Assembly (NCBI GenBank): GCA_903831825.1
Contig: CAIKZE010000360.1
Span: 1-40,012 of the forward strand
DNA: 40,012 nt
Origin: an uncultured Lentisphaeria bacterium
Lineage (GTDB): Bacteria > Verrucomicrobiota > Lentisphaeria > Victivallales > Victivallaceae
Reading direction: 5' to 3'
Part shown: positions 32,876-39,721 of the stretch, piece by piece
How positions within the stretch are numbered: the stretch's first letter is position 1
Layout of the letters: the number at the start of each line of letters is the position of its first letter
Made by a program: the position numbers and the translations under genes
The notes under the pieces: model-generated
The model's database searches: none
The model's input: only the letters and a program-made list of their open reading frames with translations
Told to the model about the DNA's origin: nothing

Positions 32876-32960
32876 GGGGCTGCTAAAGAGTACTGCAAGC
32901 ATCTTGCTTGCTTATCAAGCTGGAAGCTTGAGTTACTTTGAATACCGGCAAACGCAAAGA
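32876..32960. repeat. Direct repeat of about 85 bp, copy 1
   Basis: Begins GGGGCTGCTAAAGAGTACTG and ends AATACCGGCAAACGCAAAGA. Copy 2 at 33049-33136 differs only by a few changes, including CATCTTG versus CATTCCCG. Contains TCAAGCTGGAAGCTTGAG, an inverted repeat. Confidence 0.9.
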
Positions 32961-33033
32961 CGCAAAGGCGCAAAGGCACAACGAAAAGTAAAACTTGCCA
33001 TTGTTTTTCTCTCCGTGTCTTTGTGTCTTCGTG
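32953..33033. repeat. Purine/pyrimidine-patterned CGCAAAGACGC and CTCCGTGTCTTTGTGTC element
   Basis: Left part CGCAAAGACGCAAAGGCGCA (32953-32972 and on) and right part CTCTCCGTGTCTTTGTGTC (33008-33026) flank a 25- to 30-bp core. A related stretch TTTCTCTGTGTCTCTGTGCC occurs at 39586. Such CACAAAGACACGGAG-like DNA is a familiar intergenic element in many environmental bacterial genomes. Confidence 0.65.
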
Positions 33034-33048
33034 CGAGAATATGATTTT

Positions 33049-33136
33049 GGGGCTGCTAAAGAGTACTGCAAGCATTCCCGCTTGCTTATCAAGCTGGAAG
33101 CTTGAGTTACTTTGAATACCGGCAAACACAAAGGCG
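33049..33136. repeat. Direct repeat of about 85 bp, copy 2
   Basis: Second copy of 32876-32960 with the same GGGGCTGCTAAAGAGTACTG start and CTTGAGTTACTTTGAATACC end; followed by CACAAAGGCGC in place of CGCAAAGACGC. Confidence 0.9.
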
Positions 33137-33378
33137 CTTCGGGAGAAGCGCGAAGATGTAAAGGTTATTTTGAGACGGGTTCTAAGGCTTGCGATACTTT
33201 ACATGGGGATTGAGACGCCGCTTGAGGGCGATATTGCGCGGGGGATGGCGACTCCGCTTCAATCCCAAAAAATCCCGGAGGGATGGCAGGATTATAGCAA
33301 AATCATAAAAAAACAAATAAAACCTCGAAGCGGGTGAAATAGTAGGGTGGAGTCGCCGAACCCGCCTCCCGGATTTGA

Positions 33379-33399
33379 GCCAGTTTCGGCGAAACTGGC
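33379..33399. repeat. 21-bp perfect palindrome
   Basis: Arms GCCAGTTTCG and CGAAACTGGC around a single G. Same architecture as 6471-6491, 33760-33780, 39675-39695 and 39701-39721. Confidence 0.8.
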
Positions 33400-33710
33400 A
33401 TACTGAATTTCTGCGTCTCGAAAAGTGTCAACTATCTCTAACCATTATTTGAAAAATACCGAAAACAATAAACAATAATATAGCGACAATCATATCATCC
33501 TTTCATGTTTTCCAGAATCTCGTTTCATCCTTCTTTTCCAGCTGGTTTCCGCATTTTGGACATTTTGCCGGAAGGCGATTATTGCCCGTCAACAGACTTA
33601 AAATGAACCGGAAGGAATATTATATGTCTGACCGGTAAGCCGTTTCCCGCAATATTCCAGCGGTTTGTCTTGATTTCTTACGCTATCCTTATCATGCTTC
33701 TCGCTCCAAA

Positions 33711-33727
33711 TTATCCCGATGGGATAA
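33711..33727. repeat. 17-bp palindrome
   Basis: TTATCCC and GGGATAA around GAT. Shorter than the 21-bp class and with a 3-base centre, so possibly unrelated. Confidence 0.5.
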
Positions 33728-33759
33728 CACGTTTATAGAAACAATCAATCAAATCTATC

Positions 33760-33780
33760 TTCGACTCCGACGGAGTCGAA
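33760..33780. repeat. 21-bp perfect palindrome
   Basis: Arms TTCGACTCCG and CGGAGTCGAA around a single A, about 170 bp before the defence operon. Confidence 0.8.
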
Positions 33781-33948
33781 CAATACACTTGACTTGTTTA
33801 TGCTATAAACGTTTTTCAGTTCTATTTTCTTGCATTTCAACAACACCATTGTATTTTACAATGCAAGGAAGGTTACATTATCTTATAATCAATGGTTTGA
33901 CATGAGCAGGAGAAAATGCTTTTTCTATAAAAAAAGCGAAATGTAATT

Positions 33949-34914
33949 ATGAATCGTTCGCAATATTTCGATTTCATTGAAGAAAATCTCAGCATGCTTG
34001 CTACTCGCATAGAGATGCGTGGAGGGTTAAATCTTCTGGACTTGCATCTGCATTCAGAGAACTTCTATCTGTATTTCTTTAATATTCTTTTTAGGTTTAA
34101 CCTTCAAAATATTAACACTATACAAAAAAATGCGGCAGGCATCGATTTGGTAGACACTGCAAATAAAATAATTATTCAAGTGTCTGCTACTGCAACCAAG
34201 CAAAAGATTGAATCTGCTCTCGCTAAAAATCTTTCTATATATAAAGGTTATTCCTTTAGATTTATCTCCATATCAAAAGACGCAACGGCTTTGCGAAAGA
34301 AAAAATTTTCCAACCCTCACAATCTAATATTTTCACCAGCCGATGATATTTTTGATGTTCCCGCGCTTTTAAAATCCATTTCCGACATGGAGATTGATAA
34401 ACTGAAAGAGGTTTTTGAATTTCTTAAAAAAGAACTTAAGAGCGAACCTGAACCAGAAAAAATGGAATCCAATCTAACTACTATTATTAATATCCTTTCC
34501 AAAGAGGATTGGAACGTTGGAATGGTTACGATTGAAGTTATTCCGTTCGATATTGAAGCAAAGATTTCCTATAATCAACTGGACAACGCAAAGCCCCTTA
34601 TTGATGATTATAAGTTTCATTATTCCAGAATAAATAAAATCTACTCCGAATATGATAAACAAGGTGTTAACAAAAGCCTGTCAATTCTAAATGGTATACG
34701 TTCAGAATATGTGGCTTTATGTTCAACCGAGAGTCCAGACCTGTGTTTTTTTAATATTATTGACAAAGTTATACAAAAAATTATATGTAGTACAAATTAT
34801 GTTCAAATTCCGGAAGAAGAACTTAAGCTGTGTGTCCAGATTCTTGTTGTAGATGCTTTTATTCGTTGTAAAATATTTAAAAACCCTCAAGGAGCATGCC
34901 ATGCTCATCCCTGA
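33949..34914 (+). CDS. SMEK-domain protein of an ABC-three-component system
   Basis: 321 residues, cytoplasmic. The N-terminal 150 residues match the SMEK domain of ABC-3C systems: FDFIEENLSMLATRIEMRGG, LNLLDLHLHSENFYLYFFNILF, NAAGIDLVDTANKIIIQVSATA and KIESALAKNLSIYKGYSFRF. A helical region follows (DKLKEVFEFLKKELKSEPEP), then a C-terminal domain I do not recognise. In ABC-3C systems this component is predicted to carry or recruit the effector activity. It overlaps the next gene by 14 bp. The codon usage is more AT-rich than in the genes to the left, consistent with transfer. The ribosome-binding site is weak. Confidence 0.85.
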   Translation: MNRSQYFDFIEENLSMLATRIEMRGGLNLLDLHLHSENFYLYFFNILFRFNLQNINTIQKNAAGIDLVDTANKIIIQVSATATKQKIESALAKNLSIYKGYSFRFISISKDATALRKKKFSNPHNLIFSPADDIFDVPALLKSISDMEIDKLKEVFEFLKKELKSEPEPEKMESNLTTIINILSKEDWNVGMVTIEVIPFDIEAKISYNQLDNAKPLIDDYKFHYSRINKIYSEYDKQGVNKSLSILNGIRSEYVALCSTESPDLCFFNIIDKVIQKIICSTNYVQIPEEELKLCVQILVVDAFIRCKIFKNPQGACHAHP

Positions 34915-35128
34915 TAATATACATCCAGAACAAACTATTTATTTCAATGGAGCCTTTGTTCTGAGAGAGCTCCAAGAACATCACATAATGGATATGCTAG
35001 ATTTATATATTCAGACAACAACTAAGCGAGAAATGAGCATGCCTGTTTTTGTATTATGTCTCGACTGGCTTTTTCTCATCAATTTGATTACATTAAATGA
35101 TAACGGCAAGGTGAAACTATGTTCTTAA
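34901..35128 (+). CDS. ABC-three-component system middle component 6
   Basis: 75 residues. MLIPDNIHPEQTIYFNGAFV, then LYIQTTTKREMSMPVFVLCLDWLFLINLI. This short wHTH-like protein, placed between a SMEK protein and a DUF2326 ATPase, is the middle component 6 type. Chosen start 34901 has AAGGAG 7 bases upstream; the longer frame from 34853 lies inside the previous gene. Overlaps the SMEK gene by 14 bp and the ATPase gene by 10 bp, so all three are translated as one operon. Confidence 0.85.
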   Translation: MLIPDNIHPEQTIYFNGAFVLRELQEHHIMDMLDLYIQTTTKREMSMPVFVLCLDWLFLINLITLNDNGKVKLCS

Positions 35129-36837
35129 AATCACTGACCATTACCAGGGGGGATGGCACTGTAATCCGAAACATCCCATTTCATTCAGGACTTAACCTTA
35201 TCGTTGACGAAACACCTGTAGTAAGTGGCAAAGAGACTGGGAATAACGTTGGGAAGACAACTGTTCTCAAGTTGGTTGATTTCTGCCTTTATGGCAATGC
35301 AAAAGGAATATACTCAGATTACGAAAACAAACGGAACGAGTACAAGCTTGTCAAAGACTTTCTTGTAAACAAAAGAGTGCTTATTTCTCTGGTTCTCAAA
35401 GATGACCTTTTACAGGAAGAGTCTCGGGAGGTACTCATTGAGCGAAATTTTCTGCCTCGCAAGGATAAAATTCAACGCGTAGATGGCAACAATAAAACTG
35501 ATGACGAGTTTGAAGAGGCACTAACAAATCTTCTATTTCCAGGGCATTACGGGTCAAAGCCGACCTTCAGGCAGATAATCGCTCATAATATCCGCTACAA
35601 GGATCTGAGTATCAACAATACTCTCAAGAACCTTGATAGTTTTACCCGCGATGATGAATATGAAACGCTTTATCTTTTTCTCTTGGGTTGCGATTTTGAA
35701 CATGGAGGAACCAAGCAGGAACTACGCGCACAAATCGCTATTGAAGAAAAATTTCGGGAACGACTTGAATCAGAGCAGACAAAATCTGCATACGAAACAG
35801 CGCTAGCTCTTATTCAATCAGATATAGAAGAACTTGAGCGTCGAAGAGCGTTATTGAACCTTAATCCCAATTTTGAATCGGATTTGGACAAACTTAACAG
35901 AATTAAATATCAGATAAATCTTACTTCATCTGAAATCGGCAGATTTAAACTCCGCAAAGATCTGATTTTAGAGGCCAAGAATGAGATGCAATCTGGCATA
36001 TCTAATATCGATATGCAGCAGTTGCAGCAAATATATCAACAGGCAACATCTCTAGTGAAAGGAATTCAGAAAACCTTTCAAGAACTCTATGATTTTCATA
36101 ACCGCATGGTAGAGTCTAAGCGACAGTTTATTGTACAGGATCTGCCAAAGATTGATGCAGAACTTGCAACGAAACGCAAGTATCTGAATAACCTCTTGAC
36201 TGAAGAAGTCCAATTGAATGCCGCCATCACCCAAAGTGATTCCTTTGATGTACTTGAACAGCTAATTTTAGAGCTTAATGCCAAATATCAAATGAAGGGT
36301 GAATATGAAAATACCCTGCGTCAATTGAACGCTGTAGAATTAAAACTGATGGAGCTAAATAAAGACCTTGCCGAGATCGACAAAGACCTTTTTTCCGATG
36401 AATTTTCCATGAAAATCAAAGAGCAGATAAACAAATTTAATCGCCATTTTTCGTTTGTGTCGCATGAACTATATGGTGAAAAGTATGCATTGAAGTTTGA
36501 TACAAAAACAGTAAAAGGTCGTCGTCTCTACGAGTTTTCCGCATTTAACACCAATTTTAGTTCGGGTAAAAAGCAGGGGGAAATATCCTGCTTTGATATC
36601 GCATACACGCTCTTTGCCGATGAAGAGAATATTCCCTGTATGCATTTTCTACTAAACGACAAAAAAGAACTAATGCATGACAATCAACTCTTGAGAATTG
36701 CCCATTTTGTAAATACAAATGGGATACAGTTTGTTGCATCGATTCTAAAAGACAAGTTACCGGATGAATTAGATAAAGATGAATATGTGGTGGTTAAATT
36801 ATCACAGGATGATAAGCTTTTCAGGATTGAAGAATGA
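35119..36837 (+). CDS. DUF2326-type ABC ATPase of an ABC-three-component system
   Basis: 572 residues, SMC/RecN-like layout. The N-terminal ATPase half has Walker A GNNVGKTT (41-48). A long coiled coil runs roughly 200-440 (LEQLILELNAKYQMKGEYEN, KLMELNKDLAEIDKDLFSDE). The C-terminal half carries SSGKKQGEISCFDIAYTLFA, in the place of the signature and Walker B motifs, then FLLNDKKELMHDNQLLRI. DUF2326 ATPases are the NTPase of ABC-3C systems, thought to sense foreign nucleoprotein and switch on the effector. All recognisable motifs appear intact. Confidence 0.9.
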   Translation: MFLKSLTITRGDGTVIRNIPFHSGLNLIVDETPVVSGKETGNNVGKTTVLKLVDFCLYGNAKGIYSDYENKRNEYKLVKDFLVNKRVLISLVLKDDLLQEESREVLIERNFLPRKDKIQRVDGNNKTDDEFEEALTNLLFPGHYGSKPTFRQIIAHNIRYKDLSINNTLKNLDSFTRDDEYETLYLFLLGCDFEHGGTKQELRAQIAIEEKFRERLESEQTKSAYETALALIQSDIEELERRRALLNLNPNFESDLDKLNRIKYQINLTSSEIGRFKLRKDLILEAKNEMQSGISNIDMQQLQQIYQQATSLVKGIQKTFQELYDFHNRMVESKRQFIVQDLPKIDAELATKRKYLNNLLTEEVQLNAAITQSDSFDVLEQLILELNAKYQMKGEYENTLRQLNAVELKLMELNKDLAEIDKDLFSDEFSMKIKEQINKFNRHFSFVSHELYGEKYALKFDTKTVKGRRLYEFSAFNTNFSSGKKQGEISCFDIAYTLFADEENIPCMHFLLNDKKELMHDNQLLRIAHFVNTNGIQFVASILKDKLPDELDKDEYVVVKLSQDDKLFRIEE

Positions 36838-36914
36838 GTTGCCCCTGACTGTCACATAAACGATGGTAATGATGAGCGTGGAAGCGTCACTTTTTGCAAC
36901 ACAACCCTAGTATC

Positions 36915-37070
36915 AGGACTGATAGCATAGACCCCGAAGCTTACTGGCGCAAGCTCAAAGAACGCTTAAAAGCTGAGGGAAATGAAACCGTGACAAATTG
37001 TCACGGTTTGAAAATGATCGCCGCGGACGGCAAGATGGCAAACTTTAGCTTTTTGTTTTCGAATCGTTAA
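36915..37070 (+). pseudogene. BRO-N domain fragment
   Basis: The frame reads TDSIDPEAYWRKLKERLKAE, then GNETVTNCHGLK and MIAADGKM, an internal part of the BRO-N domain of phage- and RM-associated antirepressor-like proteins. The N-terminus is missing (no start codon in frame), and after DGKM the frame runs into the 178-bp repeat and stops (ANFSFLFSNR, stop). A truncated relic, not an expressed gene. BRO-N proteins often accompany type I restriction loci. Confidence 0.75.
36985..37009. repeat. 25-bp perfect palindrome inside the BRO-N fragment
   Basis: Arms AAACCGTGACAA and TTGTCACGGTTT around a single A. It encodes ETVTNCHGL of the BRO-N fragment, so it may be a coincidence of codon choice, but the single-base centre matches the intergenic palindromes. 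Confidence 0.7.
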
Positions 37071-37216
37071 GGATTTTGCGATGTCTGATGATCGGCTGAA
37101 AAACCCGATATTGGATAACGCATTTAGCGGGAAGTTGCCGGAGGTAAAAAATATGACCGAAACGGTTTTGTTGCGATAAAACGCGGAATGGAAAAATGAG
37201 TAAATCAAAAAAACTG
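37039..37216 (+). repeat. 178-bp repeat, copy 1
   Basis: Starts CAAACTTTAGCTTTT and ends with the first codons of a RhuM-type gene (ATGAGTAAATCAAAAAAACTG). Nearly identical to 38877-39054. It contains a short open frame starting MSDDRLKNPILDNAFSGKLP. The left junction is within the BRO-N fragment; the right junction is with copy 2. Confidence 0.85.
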
Positions 37217-37228
37217 TGTAGGTGGGGT

Positions 37229-37280
37229 CAAACTTTAGCTTTTGTGTTTTCGAATCGTTAAGGCTTTTGCGTTGTATGAT
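37229..37280 (+). repeat. 178-bp repeat, partial copy 2
   Basis: Only the first ~50 bp (CAAACTTTAGCTTTTGTG ... GTATGATG) of the repeat, 12 bp after copy 1 and just before the AlbA_2 gene. Confidence 0.75.
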
Positions 37281-37326
37281 GCGCGGAAATTAACGAAATT
37301 GTGGAACTAACTCAAAATCTGGTGAC

Positions 37327-38790
37327 ATGATGAATAAAAATGAACTTAGCCTTATTTTACAGGAAGGCGAAGGATACACGATTGAATTTAAGGAAAGCGT
37401 TAATTCCGATCTTCCGAAGGAAATGGTTGCTTTTGCCAATTCTTCAGGCGGACGAATTTTTGTCGGTATCACGGATGCTTCTGAAATTAAAGGCGTGATT
37501 TCGTCAAATACTCTTGTTTCACAAATTCAGGATTTTGCGAACAGTTGCGACCCGCAAGTTCCCGTTAAAATTGAGCATTATGAAAATTTGATTATTATTC
37601 ATGTCAGGGAAGGCCTTAATAAACCGTACCGCTGCGCAAAAGGATTTTATATCCGGACCGGCGCTAATTCCCAGAAAATGACTACTCGCGACATTACCGA
37701 ATTCATTCAGGCGGAGGGGAAGGTTCGTTTTGACGAGATTGTCCGGGATGATGTTGTGTTTGAAAATTATTTTGAGCCGAAAGTATTCTGCCGGTTTCTC
37801 GAACTTGCCCGCATCACAAGGACGATGAATGATAATGCAATATTGCAAAACCTCGGCGTGCTTGTTCACAAAAATCAAAAATTATATTTCAACAATGCAG
37901 GCTTGCTGGTATTCAGCGAGCAGTTAAGCCCTCATCTTTATTTTGCAAATATTACCTGCGCCCTGTATAAAGGGATCGAAAAAGTAACGGTGCTGGATAA
38001 AAAAGATTATGCCGGCGATCTTATCTCGAATATCGAAGACGCGATCCTGTTCTTAAAAAAACATCTGAATCTGCGTTATGAAATTACCAGCCTCCGCAGA
38101 AAAGAGATTCTTGAAATCCCCGAGATCGCTTTGAGGGAAGCCGTTGTCAATGCCGTCTGTCACCGCGACTATTTTGAAAAAGGCGCCAATATCATGGTTG
38201 AAGTTTTCGATGATCGCGTCCAGATTACCAATCCCGGCGGACTGCCCAAAGGTTTGACGCCGGAAAAATTCGGAACTCTAAGCGTCTGCCGGAATCCCTT
38301 GATCGCTTCTCTGCTTCAGCGGGCCAATTATATCGAAAAAATGGGAACGGGCATTTACCGGATCAGAAAAGCTTTGGCGGAGGCGGGTAATCCTGAACCG
38401 GTTTTCGACTGCGATGCTTTCTTTACCGTGATTTTTAAAAGAATTCCACAGAAAAACGTGGACGATAAGGCAACTACCCAAGAAACTAGCCTGGAAACCG
38501 GAAAAACCACCCTAGAAACCGGAAAAACTACCCTAGAAACCGGAAAAACTAGCCTAGAAACCGGGAAAACTAACCTAGAAACTAGTCCGAAGACTACCCT
38601 AGAAAAAATAATTAACCTGATTAAGGGGAATCCCAGGATAACCAGAAAAGAGATGGCTTTGCTGGTCGGACTGACTTTGGGCGGACTTAAATATCATTTG
38701 GCGAAGATGGAAAAAGCCGGAATTATCATACATGTCGGCGCGACTAAAAGCGGCTATTGGCAGATTATTGAACATAAAAAGGATAAATAA
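37327..38790 (+). CDS. Schlafen/AlbA_2 domain ATP-binding protein with C-terminal winged helix
   Basis: 487 residues. The AlbA_2 (Schlafen-like) domain (about 10-120) has EGYTIEFKESVNSDLPKEMV, AFANSSGGRIFVGITD and YIRTGANSQKMT. It is followed by a HATPase_c_4-type region (about 255-370) with REAVVNAVCHRDYFEKGANI, ITNPGGLPKGLT and YIEKMGTGIYRIRKA. A seven-residue repeat (LETGKT-T/S/N) forms a linker at about 388-424. The C-terminal winged helix contains ITRKEMALLVGLTLGGLKYHL. Proteins of this kind are common regulators or accessory factors at type I restriction loci. The gene looks intact, though flanked by broken RM genes. Confidence 0.88.
   Translation: MMNKNELSLILQEGEGYTIEFKESVNSDLPKEMVAFANSSGGRIFVGITDASEIKGVISSNTLVSQIQDFANSCDPQVPVKIEHYENLIIIHVREGLNKPYRCAKGFYIRTGANSQKMTTRDITEFIQAEGKVRFDEIVRDDVVFENYFEPKVFCRFLELARITRTMNDNAILQNLGVLVHKNQKLYFNNAGLLVFSEQLSPHLYFANITCALYKGIEKVTVLDKKDYAGDLISNIEDAILFLKKHLNLRYEITSLRRKEILEIPEIALREAVVNAVCHRDYFEKGANIMVEVFDDRVQITNPGGLPKGLTPEKFGTLSVCRNPLIASLLQRANYIEKMGTGIYRIRKALAEAGNPEPVFDCDAFFTVIFKRIPQKNVDDKATTQETSLETGKTTLETGKTTLETGKTSLETGKTNLETSPKTTLEKIINLIKGNPRITRKEMALLVGLTLGGLKYHLAKMEKAGIIIHVGATKSGYWQIIEHKKDK
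38491..38586 (+). repeat. 21-bp tandem repeat inside the AlbA_2 gene
   Basis: Four and a half copies of a 21-bp unit beginning CTAGAAACCGGAAAAACTA, encoding a 7-residue L-E-T-G-K-T-T/S/N unit. Copies differ at one or two bases. In-frame (21 = 7 codons), so gain or loss changes only linker length. Confidence 0.9.
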
Positions 38791-38886
38791 ATGTTACAAA
38801 GCAACTCGGCGCTTAAAAGCAAAATTGATCAACTATGGAATAAATTCTGGAGCGACGACATCTCCAAGGCGGGGGACAAACTTTAG
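38791..38886 (+). pseudogene. hsdM remnant, first codons of a type I methyltransferase
   Basis: The frame starts at 38791 with AAGGA upstream, directly after the AlbA_2 stop, and reads MLQSNSALKSKIDQLWNKFW. That is the typical start of HsdM N6-adenine methyltransferases (ALKSKIDxLWNKFWSGGIS...). After SDDIS the frame enters repeat copy 3 and ends at a TAG (AGDKL, stop). About 31 of roughly 500 codons remain. Confidence 0.75.
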
Positions 38887-39054
38887 CTTTTGTGTTTTTG
38901 AATCATTAAGGATTTTGCGATGTATGATGATCAGCTGAAAAATCCGACATTGGATAAGACATTTAGCGGGAAGTTGCCGGAGGTAAAAATATGAACGAAA
39001 CAGTTTTGTTGCGATAAAACGCGGAATGGAAAAATGAGTAAATCAAAAAAACTG
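38877..39054 (+). repeat. 178-bp repeat, copy 3
   Basis: Same length as copy 1, from CAAACTTTAGCTTTTG to the first codons of RhuM. Its open frame begins MYDDQLKNPTLDKTFSGKLP. Small compensating indels and a few substitutions distinguish it from copy 1. The left junction is in hsdM. Confidence 0.85.
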
Positions 39055-39293
39055 CCAGACAATCAAATTACGGTTTATCAAACCCCGGACGGCAAAGTCA
39101 ATATCGAGGTAATGTATGCCGGTGAAAATATCTGGCTTTCGCAAAAAAGATGGCTGAATTGTTTGATGTTGACCGCAGCGTCGTTACCAGACATTTGAAA
39201 AACATATTTTCTGAGCATGAATTGCCTGAAGATTCAGTATGTGCAGATTTTGCACATACTGCCGAAGACGGAAAAATCTATCAGACCCAATAG
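39034..39293 (+). pseudogene. Frameshifted RhuM-family gene
   Basis: From 39034 the frame reads MSKSKKLPDNQITVYQTPDG, then NIEVMYAGENIWLSQK, the N-terminus of RhuM-family proteins. At the A-run near 39150 one base appears to be lost. In the next frame the family continues as KMAELFDVDRSVVTRHLKNI, FSEHELPEDSVCADFAHTAE, then DGKIYQTQ and a stop. The normal protein continues with YNLDMIISVGYR and a long C-terminal part, which is absent. RhuM genes frequently sit within type I RM operons. Confidence 0.8.
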
Positions 39294-39674
39294 ATAGATA
39301 AATAACGAATTATAATAAAAATCATGTTGATCCTGTCCATCCACGCCTACGGTGGGCAAGCCCTGTTTATTTTTTTCAAAAAACTTGATTTAACATCCTT
39401 ATTTTAAATCCTTTGCGCATTCTTTGATTGACAAAAATCCCATATATGTAGACTTTGATTTAAATTTTAAAATGGGGAACTATGGATTAATTGAAAGTTG
39501 AAAATTGAAAATGAAAAAACAAAATAACAACAGCCTAAAAGCAGTCTCCAGACTCTCGGAAATGCGTTCTAAAACAAGAAAATGTTTTCTCTGTGTCTCT
39601 GTGCCTCTGTGGTTAAAAGGATTTTGCTCAATTGGTCTCTAAACCCTCGGAAATGTTGGAATGAGAAATAGTAT

Positions 39675-39695
39675 GCCAGTTTTGCCAAAACTGGC
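39675..39695. repeat. 21-bp perfect palindrome
   Basis: Arms GCCAGTTTTG and CAAAACTGGC around a single C. Its arms differ from those at 33379 by only one base each. Confidence 0.8.
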
Positions 39696-39700
39696 TGGGA

Positions 39701-39721
39701 GGCGTTTTTGGCAAAAACGCC
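39701..39721. repeat. 21-bp perfect palindrome
   Basis: Arms GGCGTTTTTG and CAAAAACGCC around a single G, five bases after the previous palindrome. Confidence 0.8.

Larger units (their letters stand above)
33137..33948. other. Non-coding region with palindromes and a possible decayed zinc-ribbon fragment
   Basis: About 810 bp without an intact gene. It contains an imperfect inverted repeat GGGATTGA...TCAATCCC (about 33206-33266) and palindromes at 33379, 33711 and 33760. On the minus strand around 33512-33630 there is an open stretch ending PAKCPKCGNQLEKKDETRFW with a stop, and in another frame just upstream PLEYCGKRLTGQTYN. Together they could be the frameshifted relic of a small zinc-ribbon gene. 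Upstream of 33949, TATAAT-like DNA near 33894 and the pair TTGCATT...AATGCAA may belong to the promoter of the defence operon. Confidence 0.4.

Noticed and set aside
32741-32902. N-terminal extension of the aminotransferase up to 32902
   Set aside because: The extension falls in promoter and repeat DNA; the start at 32740 has a ribosome-binding site and matches where the family begins.
32821-33131. Short frames reading LPVFKVTQASSLISK-type peptides
   Set aside because: They are translations of the two direct repeats and the CACAAAGACACGG element; identical peptides arise twice, with no start sites.
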